In this document: in pieces, positions 17,849 to 27,924 of the stretch
Layout: the number at the start of each line of letters is the position of its first letter
Numbering within the stretch: position 1 is the first letter of the stretch
Source of the DNA: Erythrobacter donghaensis
Lineage (GTDB): Bacteria; Pseudomonadota; Alphaproteobacteria; Sphingomonadales; Sphingomonadaceae
DNA: 64,000 bases
Reading direction: 5' to 3'
Assembly: GCF_001557325.1 (NCBI RefSeq)
Contig: NZ_LSJS01000302.1
Location: forward strand, 10,832-74,831
Translations under genes and position numbers: made by a program
The notes under the pieces: generated by a model
Database searches by the model: none
What the model saw: the letters and a program-made list of their open reading frames with translations, nothing else
What the model was told of the DNA's origin: nothing

Positions 17849-20128
17849 ATGTCGGGAGGCTTGCAAGACGCACCGCGCGTGGCCGCGCGCCCTGCCCCGC
17901 GCTTCCCGGCGCCGGCTGCGGTGTCACGTCTTGCGCTGATGCTCGCCCTCGCGCTGGCCGCCGGCCCGCTCGCCGCGCAGGAGGCCGAGCCCGCTATGGC
18001 TTCCGCCAGCAGCGCCGAGGCCCCGCGAAAAATCGACTTCGAGGCGCGCGAGCTCAGCTACAATGACCAGACCGACACCGTCACCGCGCGCGGCGACGTG
18101 ATCCTGCGTTCCGACGACCGCTCGGTGCGCGCCGATGAGGTCGTGTGGGATCGCAAGTCGGGCAAGATCATCGCCACCGGCAACATCCGCCTCGTCGACG
18201 AGGCGGGCAACCAGCTGTTCACCGATCAGGTCGAACTGACGGAGGAATTCGATACCGGCGCGATGAGCGAGCTCCTCATCGCGCTGCGTGCCGGGGGACG
18301 GCTGGCGGCGCGCTCGGCGATGCGCGGGGAGAACGGCGTCGCGGTGCTCACCGATGCCGCCTACACCGCCTGCGCCGTCACCGATGCCGAAGGCTGCGCG
18401 CAGAACCCCAGCTGGCGCGTCACCGCGCGCCGCGTGGTCTATGACCAGAAGGCGAACCGCGTGCGCTTCGAGGGCGCGATGCTCGAGCTGTTCGGCACGC
18501 CGATCCTGCCGATGCCCGGCCTTGCCGTGCGTACCGACGGCAAGGCGGAAAGCGGCTTCCTGGTGCCCGACATCCGCCTGACGCAGGTCAACGGGCTCGA
18601 ACTCAGCGGCGAGTATTACTGGCGCATGGCCGACAATGCCGATCTGACGCTGGGCGCCTATGTCTTCTCCAACGTCGCCCCGATGGCGAGCGCCAGATGG
18701 CGGCACCTGACCGAGAAGGGCGCCTATCAGGTCACCGGCTATGCCACCTTCTCCGACCGCGCGACCGACCTCACCGGCGGGCAGAGCCTGCGCAACGACC
18801 CGCGCGGCTATCTCGATGCCAATGGCCGCTTCCAGTTCTCGCCCGACTGGAGCCTCACCGGCTCGATCCGCCTCGCCTCCGACCGCACCTTCCTGCGCCG
18901 CTACGACATCAGCCGCGACGACCGGCTGCGCTCGACCTTCAATCTCGAGCGCATCACCGATCGCTCCTACCTCTCGATCGCCGGCTGGGCGACGCAGACG
19001 CTGCGGCTCAATGCCGATCAGGGGCAGGTGCCGCTCGCCCTGCCCGCGATCGACTATCGCCAGAAGATCGGCGACAAGATCCTGGGCGGCGACCTGATGG
19101 TGCAGGCCAACAGCCTCGCGCTGCTGCGCAACGAGGGGCAGGACACCCAGCGCGCCTTCGCAGGCGCGCAGTGGGATCTGAAGCGCCTCACCCCGCTCGG
19201 CCAGGTCGTCACGCTCACCGGCCTCGTGCGGGGCGACATCTACAACACCAACAACAGCCTTGCGACCACCACGCTCACCTATCGCGGCACCGAAGGCTGG
19301 ACCGCGCGCGGCATCGCCACCGCCGCGCTCGATATCGAATGGCCCTTCGTCGGCGAGGCCTTCGGCGGCACGCAGGTGTTCAAGCCGCGCCTGCAATTCG
19401 TCGCCAGCCCGCGGGTGCGCAATCTCGACGTGCCGAACGAGGACGCGCGCGCGATCGATCTGGAGGATTCGAACCTCTTCGCCCTGAACCGCTTCCCCGG
19501 CTATGACCGGGTCGAGGACGGGAGCCGCGTCACCTGGGGGCTCGACTGGGAATTGCAGCGCCCCGGCTGGCGGATCAAGACCACGATCGGCCAGTCCTTC
19601 CGGCTGGAAGCGCCGCGCGACGGCCTGTTTCCCGAAGGCACCGGCTTGTCGGAGCGCGTCACCGATTTCGTCGGCCGCACCGAGGTGCGCTTCCGCAACC
19701 TCGTGCAGTTCACCCACCGCTTCCGGCTCGACAAGGACAACCTCGCGATCCGCCGCAACGAGATCGACGCGACCATCGGCTCGCGCCGCACCTATGTCGA
19801 GGTCGGCTACCTGCGGCTGAACCGCGACATCGCCACCGTGGAAGACCTGCGCGACCGCGAGGAGCTGCGTGCGGCTGCGCGCGTGGCGATCGGGCGCAAG
19901 TGGTCGATGTTCGGCTCGGGGGTGTTCAACCTCACCGATCGCGACGAGGATCCGGTGTTCCAGCCCGACGGCTTCCAGCCGATCCGCACGCGCTTCGGCG
20001 TAGCCTATGCCGATGACTGCATCGAATTCGGCGCGACCTGGCGGCGCGACTTCATCGACGCGGGCGACGCGCGGCGCGGCAATGCCTTCCAGCTGTTCTT
20101 CGCCTTGCGCAATCTCGGATTCCGCTGA
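17849..20128 (+). CDS. lptD: LPS-assembly outer-membrane protein LptD
   Basis: Outer-membrane beta-barrel that inserts lipopolysaccharide into the outer leaflet, 759 residues. After a long N-terminal region with a signal peptide (LALMLALALAAGPLAAQ) comes the LptA/OstA-like beta-jellyroll (RKIDFEARELSYNDQTDTVTARGDV..., residues about 60-200) and then the barrel domain with GLELSGEYYW, many alternating strands and a C-terminal FFALRNLGFR ending in the Phe/aromatic pattern of barrels. The single Cys pair (CAVTDAEGC) is in the jellyroll part. It heads a plus-strand string with surA, pdxA and rsmA, the classic lptD-surA-pdxA-rsmA order. Confidence 0.95.
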   Translation: MSGGLQDAPRVAARPAPRFPAPAAVSRLALMLALALAAGPLAAQEAEPAMASASSAEAPRKIDFEARELSYNDQTDTVTARGDVILRSDDRSVRADEVVWDRKSGKIIATGNIRLVDEAGNQLFTDQVELTEEFDTGAMSELLIALRAGGRLAARSAMRGENGVAVLTDAAYTACAVTDAEGCAQNPSWRVTARRVVYDQKANRVRFEGAMLELFGTPILPMPGLAVRTDGKAESGFLVPDIRLTQVNGLELSGEYYWRMADNADLTLGAYVFSNVAPMASARWRHLTEKGAYQVTGYATFSDRATDLTGGQSLRNDPRGYLDANGRFQFSPDWSLTGSIRLASDRTFLRRYDISRDDRLRSTFNLERITDRSYLSIAGWATQTLRLNADQGQVPLALPAIDYRQKIGDKILGGDLMVQANSLALLRNEGQDTQRAFAGAQWDLKRLTPLGQVVTLTGLVRGDIYNTNNSLATTTLTYRGTEGWTARGIATAALDIEWPFVGEAFGGTQVFKPRLQFVASPRVRNLDVPNEDARAIDLEDSNLFALNRFPGYDRVEDGSRVTWGLDWELQRPGWRIKTTIGQSFRLEAPRDGLFPEGTGLSERVTDFVGRTEVRFRNLVQFTHRFRLDKDNLAIRRNEIDATIGSRRTYVEVGYLRLNRDIATVEDLRDREELRAAARVAIGRKWSMFGSGVFNLTDRDEDPVFQPDGFQPIRTRFGVAYADDCIEFGATWRRDFIDAGDARRGNAFQLFFALRNLGFR

Positions 20129-20357
20129 TCCGCAGGCCTGCACCCTCGGGTTGCGCTGCCCCCCGATTGCATCCCTGCAAGAATTGGCAGGGCGCGTGAA
20201 TCGCGTTAAGGAGCGCACCGCGGCAAGCTGCCCCCTTCCCAGGATCGCGGAGGGCTCAGCTTCCATTCAGCCGGTGCCGGGCATCGGCGCAGCAAGGCGT
20301 GCGGGTTTGCACGCGACTTCGGCCTGAAGACCGGGGCCACAAGGCGGGAATGAACGA

Positions 20358-21731
20358 GTGAATGTGAAGCTGTTTTCGAAGGCGCTGTTTGCCAAGGCCG
20401 GAACCGCGCTGGCGGGTGCGGCGATCCTGGGCCTTGCCGCGGCCCCCATGGCTGCGACGGCGCAGACCGTCGCCGTGCCCACGGCCGACAATCCCTTCGG
20501 CCTGCCCGAAGACATCACCCTGTTCGGCAAGGCCGATCCCGACAAGCGCACCGCTACCGCCATCGTCAACGGCTATGTCATCACCGGCACCGACATCGAT
20601 CAGCGCGTCGCGCTGGTGACGGCGGCCTCGGACGCCGAGATCCCGCCAGAGGAGATGCTGCGCCTGCGCGTCCAGGTGCTGCGCAACCTGATCGACGAGA
20701 CGCTCAAGATCCAGGCCGCCGAGGCCGACGAGATCGAGGTCAAGCGCGAGGAGATCGAGCAGACCTACCAGCAGCTCGCCGCGCAGAATTTCGGCGGCGA
20801 CCCCAGGAAGATGGACGCCTATCTCGAATCGATCGGTTCCTCGGCGGCCTCGCTCAAGCGCCAGATCGAAGGCGAAGTGGCGTGGGACAACCTGCTGCGC
20901 CGCAACGTCATGCCGCGCGTCAACATCTCGGCCGAAGAGGTCAACGAAGTCCTCAAGCGGATGACCGAGGCCAAGGGCACCGAGGAATACCGGATCGGCG
21001 AGATCTACCTCTCGGCCACCACGGAGAACCGCGCCGCGGTGCTCAAGAACGCGCAGACGATCGTGCAGCAATTGCAGCAGGGTGGCAGCTTCGTCGCCTA
21101 TGCCCGGCAATATTCCGAGGCGAGCACGCAGGTCGTCGGCGGCGATCTCGGCTGGGTGCGCGCGGGACAGCTGCCCCCGCAGCTCGCCGCGGCGGTGCGC
21201 ACCATGCAGCCCGGCCAGCTTCAGGGCCCGATCGAGATCCCCGGCGGCTTCTCGATCATCTACCTCATCAACAAGCGCCAGGTGCTGATGGCCGATCCGG
21301 CCGAGGCCGTGCTCAGCCTGAAGCAGATCTCGATCACTTTCCCCCCCGGCGTGACGCAGGAGCAGGCCGAAGCCAAGGTCGACGCGTTCAGCCAGTTCCT
21401 CGGCAGCCTGCGCGGCTGCGCCGATGTCGAGGCGGGCGCCGCCAAGATCGGGGCCGAGGTCATTGCCAACGACCAGATCAAGGCCGCGAACCTGCCGGCA
21501 CAGCTGCGCGACGTGGTGCTCCAGCTCCAGATCGGGCAGGCTACCCCGCCCTTCGGCGGCATCCAGGAGGGCGTGCGCGTGCTGATGCTGTGCGGGCGCG
21601 ACGATCCCAAGGACGCCGGCGCGCCGACCTTTGCCGCGGTGATGGACCAGCTCGAGCAGGAGCGGGTCAACAAGCAGGCCCAGCGCCTGCTGCGCGACCT
21701 GCGCAACGACGCCTATATCGAGTACAATTGA
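20358..21731 (+). CDS. surA: Periplasmic peptidyl-prolyl isomerase/chaperone, SurA-like
   Basis: Protein of 457 residues with a signal peptide (hydrophobic core LAGAAILGLAAAPMAATAQ) then the SurA N-terminal chaperone region with AIVNGYVITGTDIDQR and LRLRVQVLRNLIDETLKIQ. A parvulin domain occupies about residues 200-300 (YRIGEIYLS, GGSFVAYARQYSE, GGDLGWVRAGQLP, YLINKR); a second, diverged parvulin-like unit follows. It folds outer-membrane proteins, including LptD. The start is a GTG at 20358. The gap of 229 bp after lptD suggests its own promoter; the stop overlaps the pdxA start. Confidence 0.92.
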   Translation: MNVKLFSKALFAKAGTALAGAAILGLAAAPMAATAQTVAVPTADNPFGLPEDITLFGKADPDKRTATAIVNGYVITGTDIDQRVALVTAASDAEIPPEEMLRLRVQVLRNLIDETLKIQAAEADEIEVKREEIEQTYQQLAAQNFGGDPRKMDAYLESIGSSAASLKRQIEGEVAWDNLLRRNVMPRVNISAEEVNEVLKRMTEAKGTEEYRIGEIYLSATTENRAAVLKNAQTIVQQLQQGGSFVAYARQYSEASTQVVGGDLGWVRAGQLPPQLAAAVRTMQPGQLQGPIEIPGGFSIIYLINKRQVLMADPAEAVLSLKQISITFPPGVTQEQAEAKVDAFSQFLGSLRGCADVEAGAAKIGAEVIANDQIKAANLPAQLRDVVLQLQIGQATPPFGGIQEGVRVLMLCGRDDPKDAGAPTFAAVMDQLEQERVNKQAQRLLRDLRNDAYIEYN

Positions 21732-22747
21732 GCGCATTGCCCGCTCCGCTCGCGATATCGCTCGGTGATCCGGCGGGCATCGGCCCCGAGGTGATTCTCG
21801 GCGCCTGGGCGCGCCTCCGGGCGGAGCGCCGTGCGCCGCCTGCCTTCGTGGTCGGCGGGCCGGAGCTGCTGCGTGGCTGCGCCGAAGCGCTCGGGATCGA
21901 CTGCCCGATCGTCCCCATCGCCGACCCGTCGGAGGCACTGTTCGCGAGCGCCGTTGGCCTGCCGGTGCTGGCCCTGCTCGAGGGGCCATGGCACCCCGCG
22001 CAGCCCTCGCCCGAGGGTGCCCGCCTTGCGCTCACCTCGCTCCAGCTGGCCGCGAAGTGTGCGCTCGCGGGCGTGGCCTCCGGGCTGGTCACCGCGCCTG
22101 TCTCCAAGGGCGCGCTCGCGGCCATCGGCTGGGACTACCCGGGCCAGACCGAGTTCCTTGCCGACGCCTGCGGCCGCCCCTATCGCGACGCGGTGATGAT
22201 GCTCGCCGGGCCCTCCCTGCGCACCGTGCCGCTCACCGTCCATGTCGCGCTCGCCGAGGTGCCCGCGCTGCTCTCGGCCGAGCTGATCGTCCACAAGGCG
22301 CGCATCGTGGCCGAGGGTCTGCGGCGCGACTTCGGCATTGCGCAGCCCCGCCTCGCCATCGCTGCGCTGAACCCCCACGCGGGTGAGGGCGGGCAGTTCG
22401 GTGACGAGGAGGCAAGGCTGATCGCCCCTGCCATAGCCGCCTTGCAGGCCGAGGGGATCGCCGCCACCGGCCCCATCCCGGGCGACGCCCTGTTCACCCC
22501 CCGCGCCCGCGCCGGGTACGACGCGGCGCTGTGCATGTACCATGACCAGGCGCTCATCCCCTTGAAAGCGCTCGAGTTCGACGAGGGCGTCAACGTCACC
22601 CTCGGCCTGCCGATCATTCGCACCTCGCCCGATCACGGCACCGCCTACGACATCGCCGGGCAAGGCGTGGCCGACCCGGGCGCGATGGCGGCGGCGATCG
22701 TGATGGCGGCGGAGATGGCGGCAGCGCGGGCCACCGCCGGTGCCTGA
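21728..22747 (+). CDS. pdxA: 4-hydroxythreonine-4-phosphate dehydrogenase
   Basis: Vitamin B6 synthesis: NAD-dependent oxidation of 4-phosphohydroxy-L-threonine. Motifs are ISLGDPAGIGPEVI, VTAPVSKGAL, GQTEFLAD, LNPHAGEGGQFGDEE (metal-binding His), MYHDQALIPLKAL and TSPDHGTAYDIAG. Length 339 is normal. Its TTG start at 21728 overlaps the surA stop by three bases, and the frame extends upstream only as a shadow of surA. The stop overlaps the rsmA start by eight bases. Confidence 0.95.
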   Translation: MSALPAPLAISLGDPAGIGPEVILGAWARLRAERRAPPAFVVGGPELLRGCAEALGIDCPIVPIADPSEALFASAVGLPVLALLEGPWHPAQPSPEGARLALTSLQLAAKCALAGVASGLVTAPVSKGALAAIGWDYPGQTEFLADACGRPYRDAVMMLAGPSLRTVPLTVHVALAEVPALLSAELIVHKARIVAEGLRRDFGIAQPRLAIAALNPHAGEGGQFGDEEARLIAPAIAALQAEGIAATGPIPGDALFTPRARAGYDAALCMYHDQALIPLKALEFDEGVNVTLGLPIIRTSPDHGTAYDIAGQGVADPGAMAAAIVMAAEMAAARATAGA

Positions 22748-23570
22748 CCTCCCTCCCATCCGCGAGGTCATTGCCCGTCACAACCTCGCCGCCTCCAAGG
22801 CGCTGGGGCAGAACTTCCTGCTCGACGAGCAGCTCCTCGCCCGCATCGCCGCGCTGCCCGGCGACCTCGGCGGGCAGGCGGTGCTCGAGGTCGGCCCCGG
22901 GCCCGGCGGGCTGACGCGCGCGCTGCTGCGGGCGGGCGCACGCGTCACCGCCATCGAGATGGACCGCCGCTGCCTCCCCGCGCTGGCCGAACTCGGCGAT
23001 GCCTTTCCCGGCCAGCTCACCGTGGTCGAGGGCGATGCGCTCAAGCTCGATCACTCAGAGCTGATGGGCCATCAGCCCTTCCACGTCCTCTCCAACCTCC
23101 CCTACAACGTCGGCACCGCGCTGTTCGTGCGCTGGCTCGGCGGGGAGAGCTGGCCGCCCCTGTGGCAGTCCCTCACCCTCATGTTCCAGCGTGAGGTCGC
23201 CGACCGCATCGTCGCCGATGCAGGCGATGATGCCTACGGCCGCCTCGCCGTGCTCGCCCAGTGGCGCAGCGAGGCGCGGCTCGCCATGAAGGTCCACCGC
23301 AGCGCCTTCACCCCGCCCCCCAAGGTGATGAGCGCCATCGTCCACGTGACCCCCGCCGCCATGCCGGAGGGTGTCAGCGCCCGCACGCTCGAACGCCTCA
23401 CCGAAGCCGCCTTCGGCCAGCGCCGCAAGATGCTGCGCCAGAGCCTGAAGGGCGTGCCGGGAGCTTTGGAGGCCCTTGCCAGCCTCGGCATCGACGAGAC
23501 CCGCCGCGCCGAGACGGTCAGCGTGGCCGAGTTCGTGGCGCTGGCAAAGGCGCTGAGTTCATGCCAATAA
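22740..23570 (+). CDS. rsmA: 16S rRNA dimethyladenosine transferase
   Basis: SAM-dependent N6-dimethylation of two adjacent adenosines near the 16S rRNA 3' end, 276 residues. KALGQNFLLDEQLL, the SAM-binding EVGPGPGGLTRALL, the catalytic NLPYNVGTALFVRWL and the C-terminal FGQRRKMLRQSLKG are all present. GTG start at 22740, overlapping pdxA. The 3' end is followed by an 8-bp inverted repeat (AAGCATTT and AAATGCTT) that may act as a weak terminator. Confidence 0.97.
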   Translation: MPDLPPIREVIARHNLAASKALGQNFLLDEQLLARIAALPGDLGGQAVLEVGPGPGGLTRALLRAGARVTAIEMDRRCLPALAELGDAFPGQLTVVEGDALKLDHSELMGHQPFHVLSNLPYNVGTALFVRWLGGESWPPLWQSLTLMFQREVADRIVADAGDDAYGRLAVLAQWRSEARLAMKVHRSAFTPPPKVMSAIVHVTPAAMPEGVSARTLERLTEAAFGQRRKMLRQSLKGVPGALEALASLGIDETRRAETVSVAEFVALAKALSSCQ

Positions 23571-23624
23571 GCATTTTCAAACCCTTAACTGGCGATAAAT
23601 GCTTCTTTAGTAACAGCCGCAATC

Positions 23625-24491
23625 ATGACCTTCGGCGATCTTATCCAGACGCTCCTGCCCGCTCAGTTGCTTCTCTTGTTTTTCATGACAGGCTGGCTGT
23701 TCGTGCTGCTGTGGCCACGTGAAGGGTATCCTTGGCTCATCGCCATCATCGTTCCAGTGTGGTGCGCGATCTGGTGGTTGATGACCCGCCCAGTTCCTTC
23801 GAGCGACGATTGGTCATTCTTGGGACGAGGATTTATGGCGCTCGGTCTCCTCGCCACGCTCGTAGGTGCAGCAGTCCGTGGTCTCGTGGCCGCTTTCGCT
23901 AATTGGCGTAGCGAGCCGTTGAAGAAACTGCATTGGGCTCCCGCCCAGACAAGCGTCCTTGCAACGATCGTATGCGCCATGATCCTTGAACTCGGGCCGA
24001 CACTCGCACATCGTATCGGTGCGAGCGCAACACTAGCCTTCCTGCTGGCAATGCTTGTAGTGAGCGGCCTACTGGCCACAGCTTCGCGACTTGACACGAT
24101 CCACCGCCGCCACGCTGGAACAATCGCTGTTATGCTCTCGATCAGCCTGACGCTGGTCGCGCTTTGGCAATTGACCGTAAGCGAGAGCGCAAAGGCATTC
24201 GCAGGCGGGCGCCCTTACTGCATCCTTGTGGCGGATGGCAAAAGAAGTGAACGGCTTGCCACAAGCCGGTGGGACCTTTCGCCGCTGATCATGCGCGCAG
24301 ACGACAGCCATTCAACTGGAGTCAACCGCCATGCCTATATCGCGCTTGGCGAGCGACGCTCGGCGCATTGGTCGTACATGCGCGGAGGATTTGTGCACGA
24401 TCCTTCGCCATTTCACGCAACCGACCAACTCAATCCTGACAGACGCTGCGCGCCGGTTGCAGGCTTTGTCGAACGGTTACCCTGGTTCTAA
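23625..24491 (+). CDS. Hypothetical multi-pass membrane protein, lower-GC orphan
   Basis: Protein of 288 residues with about seven hydrophobic segments in the first 180 residues (for example LLLLFFMTGWLFVLL, LIAIIVPVWCAIWWLM, VLATIVCAMILELG, LAFLLAMLVVSGLLA, IAVMLSISLTLVALWQL), followed by a soluble tail of about 100 residues with two cysteines (PYCILVADGKR and DRRCAPVAG). I do not recognise a family. Codon use is visibly more AT-rich than rsmA and glcB. It has no operon partner and may be an acquired gene. Start ATG 23625 is 54 bp after rsmA. Confidence 0.6.
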   Translation: MTFGDLIQTLLPAQLLLLFFMTGWLFVLLWPREGYPWLIAIIVPVWCAIWWLMTRPVPSSDDWSFLGRGFMALGLLATLVGAAVRGLVAAFANWRSEPLKKLHWAPAQTSVLATIVCAMILELGPTLAHRIGASATLAFLLAMLVVSGLLATASRLDTIHRRHAGTIAVMLSISLTLVALWQLTVSESAKAFAGGRPYCILVADGKRSERLATSRWDLSPLIMRADDSHSTGVNRHAYIALGERRSAHWSYMRGGFVHDPSPFHATDQLNPDRRCAPVAGFVERLPWF

Positions 24492-24512
24492 CGTGCGGAG
24501 CACCTGCCGCCG

Positions 24513-26609
24513 TTACCCCACCTTCTTGCGCAAGCGCCAAGCGTGCAGCAGCGGCTCGGTATAGCCGCTGGGCTGCTCCACCCCCTTGAAGATCAGGTCC
24601 CTGGCCGCGCTGAAGGCCGCGCCGCCTTCGTTGCCGGTGAGCGGTACGTAAAGCGGGTCGCCCGCGTTCTGCGCGTCAACCTTGGCGGCCATGCGGGCGA
24701 GGCTCTCCATCACCTGCGCCTCGCTGACCACTCCGTGCAGCAGCCAGTTGGCGATGTGCTGCGAGGAGATGCGCAGCGTCGCGCGGTCCTCCATCAGGCC
24801 GACGTCGTTGATGTCGGGCACCTTGGAGCAGCCCACCCCTTGGTCGATCCAGCGCACCACGTAGCCGAGCAGGCCCTGGCAATTATTGTCGAGCTCCTCG
24901 CGAATTTCCTCCTCCGACCAGTTCGCGCCGTCTGCCAGCGGGATCGCCAAGAGGTCTTCGAGGCTCGCAGGCTCGGGCAGGTGCTTCTGCACGTCGAACA
25001 CGTCGATCTGGTGGTAGTGGAGCGCATGGAGCGTCGCGGCGGTGGGCGACGGCACCCAGGCGGTGTTGGCGCCCGCCTTGAGGTGGCCGATCTTCTCGAC
25101 CATCATCTGCCCCATCAGATCGGGCGCGGCCCACATGCCCTTGCCGATCTGCGCCTTGCCCGAGAGGCCATGCGCAAGGCCGATGGCGACGTTCCTCGCC
25201 TCGTAGGCCTTGAGCCAGTCGGAGCCCTTCATCGCGCCCTTGCGCAGCATGGGTCCTGCGCGCATCGAGGTGTGGATCTCGTCCCCGGTGCGGTCGAGGA
25301 AGCCGGTGTTGATGAAGACGATGCGGTCGCGCACGGCGTGGATGCAGGCGGCAAGGTTCACGCTGGTGCGGCGTTCCTCGTCCATTACCCCGACCTTGAT
25401 CGTGTGGCGCGGCAGGCCGAGCAGGTCCTCGACCGCGTCGAACAGGTCGTTGGTGAAGGCGCATTCTTCCGGCCCGTGCATCTTGGGCTTGACGATATAG
25501 ATCGAGCCGGAGCGCGAATTGCCGAACCTGCCGTGGCCTTCGACATCGAGGGTGCTGATGGCGGAGGTGAAGACCGCATCCATGATCCCCTCGGGGATCT
25601 CGCTGCCATCGGGCAGGCGGATCGCCGGGTTGGTCATGAGGTGGCCGACATTGCGCACGAACATCAGGCTGCGGCCCTTGAGGGTCTGCGGGGTGCCGTC
25701 GTCGTCGGTATAAGTCTTGTCGCCCGCCAGCGTGCGGGTGAGCGTCTTGCCGCCCTTTTCGAAGCTCTCCGACAGATCGCCGCGGATGATGCCGAGCCAG
25801 TTGGTGTAGGCGAGCAGCTTATCCTCGGCGTCCACCGCGGCGACGGAGTCCTCGCAATCGGCGATGGTGGTGAGCGCGGCTTCGACGATGATGTCGGCGA
25901 TGCCCGCCTTATCGGTCGCGCCGACGGGGGTGGCGGGATCGAACAGAATTTCGACGTGCAAGCCGTTGTTTTTCAGCAGCACGCCCTTGTCGGTGGTGCC
26001 CACCTGCTGCGCCGGATCGGCGAGCGCGATGTCGTCGCGGCCCGCAAGTTCGGCCCAGCTGCCGCTTGCGAGCGGGAAGGCGCTGTCGAGGAACTGCCGC
26101 CCGCGCGCAATCACCGCCGCGCCGCGCGCCTCGTCATACCCGCCCGGCCGCGCCGCGGGCGCATCGAGCGCATCGGTGCCGTAGAAGGCATCGTAGAGGC
26201 TCCCCCACCGCGCATTGGCCGCGTTGAGCAGGAAGCGGGCGTTGAGGATCGGCACCACCAGCTGCGGCCCGGCCATCGTCGCGATCTCGGGGTCGACGTT
26301 CTGCGTGCCGATCTGGAACTCGCCCGGCTCGGGGACGAGGTAGCCGATCTCGGTCAGGAACGCCTTGTAGGCGGCGGCGTCATGCGGCTTGCCCGCGCGC
26401 TCGATGTGCCACGCGTCGATCTGCGCCTGCAGCGCCTCGCGCTTGGCAAGCAGCGCGCGGTTCCTCGGCGCGAAGTCGGCGAGCAGCGCGGCGAAGCCCT
26501 GCCAGAAGGCGTCAACTTCACGCCCGAGCGGCCCCAGCACTTCGCTTTCGAGGAAGCTCGCCAGCCGGGAGTCGATGCTCACACCGGCGCGGGTGGTCAT
26601 GTCAGTCAT
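24513..26609 (-). CDS. glcB: Malate synthase G
   Basis: Glyoxylate cycle enzyme condensing glyoxylate and acetyl-CoA to malate. The 698-residue length is that of the G isoform. Motifs include [17 protein letters not shown], the substrate-binding region [31 protein letters not shown], and the catalytic [26 protein letters not shown] at 26609 has a GAGGA ribosome-binding site; another ATG lies nine bases further in. It is a single-gene unit divergent from the arginine operon. Confidence 0.96.
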   Translation of the reverse strand: MTDMTTRAGVSIDSRLASFLESEVLGPLGREVDAFWQGFAALLADFAPRNRALLAKREALQAQIDAWHIERAGKPHDAAAYKAFLTEIGYLVPEPGEFQIGTQNVDPEIATMAGPQLVVPILNARFLLNAANARWGSLYDAFYGTDALDAPAARPGGYDEARGAAVIARGRQFLDSAFPLASGSWAELAGRDDIALADPAQQVGTTDKGVLLKNNGLHVEILFDPATPVGATDKAGIADIIVEAALTTIADCEDSVAAVDAEDKLLAYTNWLGIIRGDLSESFEKGGKTLTRTLAGDKTYTDDDGTPQTLKGRSLMFVRNVGHLMTNPAIRLPDGSEIPEGIMDAVFTSAISTLDVEGHGRFGNSRSGSIYIVKPKMHGPEECAFTNDLFDAVEDLLGLPRHTIKVGVMDEERRTSVNLAACIHAVRDRIVFINTGFLDRTGDEIHTSMRAGPMLRKGAMKGSDWLKAYEARNVAIGLAHGLSGKAQIGKGMWAAPDLMGQMMVEKIGHLKAGANTAWVPSPTAATLHALHYHQIDVFDVQKHLPEPASLEDLLAIPLADGANWSEEEIREELDNNCQGLLGYVVRWIDQGVGCSKVPDINDVGLMEDRATLRISSQHIANWLLHGVVSEAQVMESLARMAAKVDAQNAGDPLYVPLTGNEGGAAFSAARDLIFKGVEQPSGYTEPLLHAWRLRKKVG

Positions 26610-26733
26610 GGTAGTCCTCGTATGGCAAGCGTGAAGCCGAACCCGGGGAGGAGAGGACGCGCGGCCCTATGGCGCAGCCCCGCCCCGATTGCAACGGGTT
26701 GGACAGCCGCGCGCACACGGCTAGAGGGGTGCG

Positions 26734-27924
26734 ATGGACGGGACCTCAGGCAAGATCGATACCGCCGCGATGCTGGCGCAGGTGCAGGCGTGGAGCGCGG
26801 TCAACACGGGCACCGCAAATCTCACCGGGCTGGCCGAGCAGGCCGCGATGCTGGCCGAGGCCTTCGCGGCGCTCCCCGGCACGGTGGAACTGGTCGACCC
26901 CGCCCTCGTTACCGCAATCGCCGCCGATGGCAGCGCTTTCGACAAGCCCCACGGGCAGCATCTGGTGGTGCGCGTGCGCCCGCAGGCGAACAGGCGCATC
27001 CTGTTGACCGGCCACATGGACACGGTGTTTCCGGTGGACCACCCCTTCCAGCGCCAGACCTGGCGCGACAGCGAGACGCTGAACGGGCCGGGGGTGGCCG
27101 ACATGAAGGGCGGGATCGCGGTGATGCTCCACGCACTGATGGCCTTCGAGGCGGGCGGCCATGCCTCGGCGCTGGGTTATGACGTGCTGATCAATTCGGA
27201 CGAGGAGACCGGCTCGCTCGCCAGCGCCGCGCTGATCGCCGAACTGGCAGCGGGCAAGCTCGCCGCGCTGACCTATGAGCCCGCCGCGCTCCCCGATGGC
27301 ACTCTGGCGCACGAGCGCGGGGGCACCGGGAACTACTCGATCACCTTCACCGGCAAGAGCGCCCACGCGGGCCGCAACCCGCACGATGGGCGCAACGCGA
27401 TCGTCGCGGCAGCCGATCTGATCCTGCGGCTGAAAGCGCTGGAGAGCGACCAGATCACCATCAACCCCGCCAAGCTCGAAGGCGGGGCGGCCAATAACGT
27501 CGTGCCCGATCACGCGGTGCTGCGCTTCAACGTGCGCCCCAAATCCACCACCGCAGCCGAGACCTTCGACAGCGATCTCAACGCTTTGTTGCGCAGCATT
27601 GAAGCCGCGCACGAAGTCGCCGCCCACCGCCACGGCGGCGTCACCCGCCCGCCCAAGAAAGTCGACGCGCGCGCGCAACAGCTGTTCGACCTCGTCCGCC
27701 AATGCGGCGCGGAGCTCGGCCAGACGATCCGCTGGCAATCCACCGGCGGCGTGTGCGACGGCAACAACATCGCCGCCTGCGGTGTCCCCGTGGTCGACAC
27801 CATGGGGGTGCGCGGCGGCGCGATCCATTCGCCGGACGAATATCTGATCGTCCCCAGCCTTGCCGAACGCGCGGCGCTCTCCGCCCGCGTCATCGAGCGT
27901 CTAGCTCAGGGAGCCCTCACGTGA
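26734..27924 (+). CDS. M20 family metallohydrolase, candidate for the AstE step of arginine breakdown
   Basis: Co-catalytic zinc hydrolase of the M20/ArgE-DapE group, 396 residues. Zinc ligands and acids are in LTGHMDTVF (His and Asp), GPGVADMKGG (Asp) and NSDEETGS (Glu pair); the dimerisation insertion begins around GTGNYSITFTGKSAHAG. Residue order fits glutamate carboxypeptidase-like enzymes. It is the first gene of an operon with astA (GTGA overlap) and astB, while no classical astE is in the window. The context suggests it removes the succinyl group from N-succinylglutamate, but this is inference. Confidence 0.82.
   Translation: MDGTSGKIDTAAMLAQVQAWSAVNTGTANLTGLAEQAAMLAEAFAALPGTVELVDPALVTAIAADGSAFDKPHGQHLVVRVRPQANRRILLTGHMDTVFPVDHPFQRQTWRDSETLNGPGVADMKGGIAVMLHALMAFEAGGHASALGYDVLINSDEETGSLASAALIAELAAGKLAALTYEPAALPDGTLAHERGGTGNYSITFTGKSAHAGRNPHDGRNAIVAAADLILRLKALESDQITINPAKLEGGAANNVVPDHAVLRFNVRPKSTTAAETFDSDLNALLRSIEAAHEVAAHRHGGVTRPPKKVDARAQQLFDLVRQCGAELGQTIRWQSTGGVCDGNNIAACGVPVVDTMGVRGGAIHSPDEYLIVPSLAERAALSARVIERLAQGALT

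Noticed and set aside
23571..23612. AAGCATTT/AAATGCTT inverted repeat as a firm terminator of rsmA
   Set aside because: The 8-bp stem has a long loop and an AT-rich stem, so it is mentioned only as a weak possibility.
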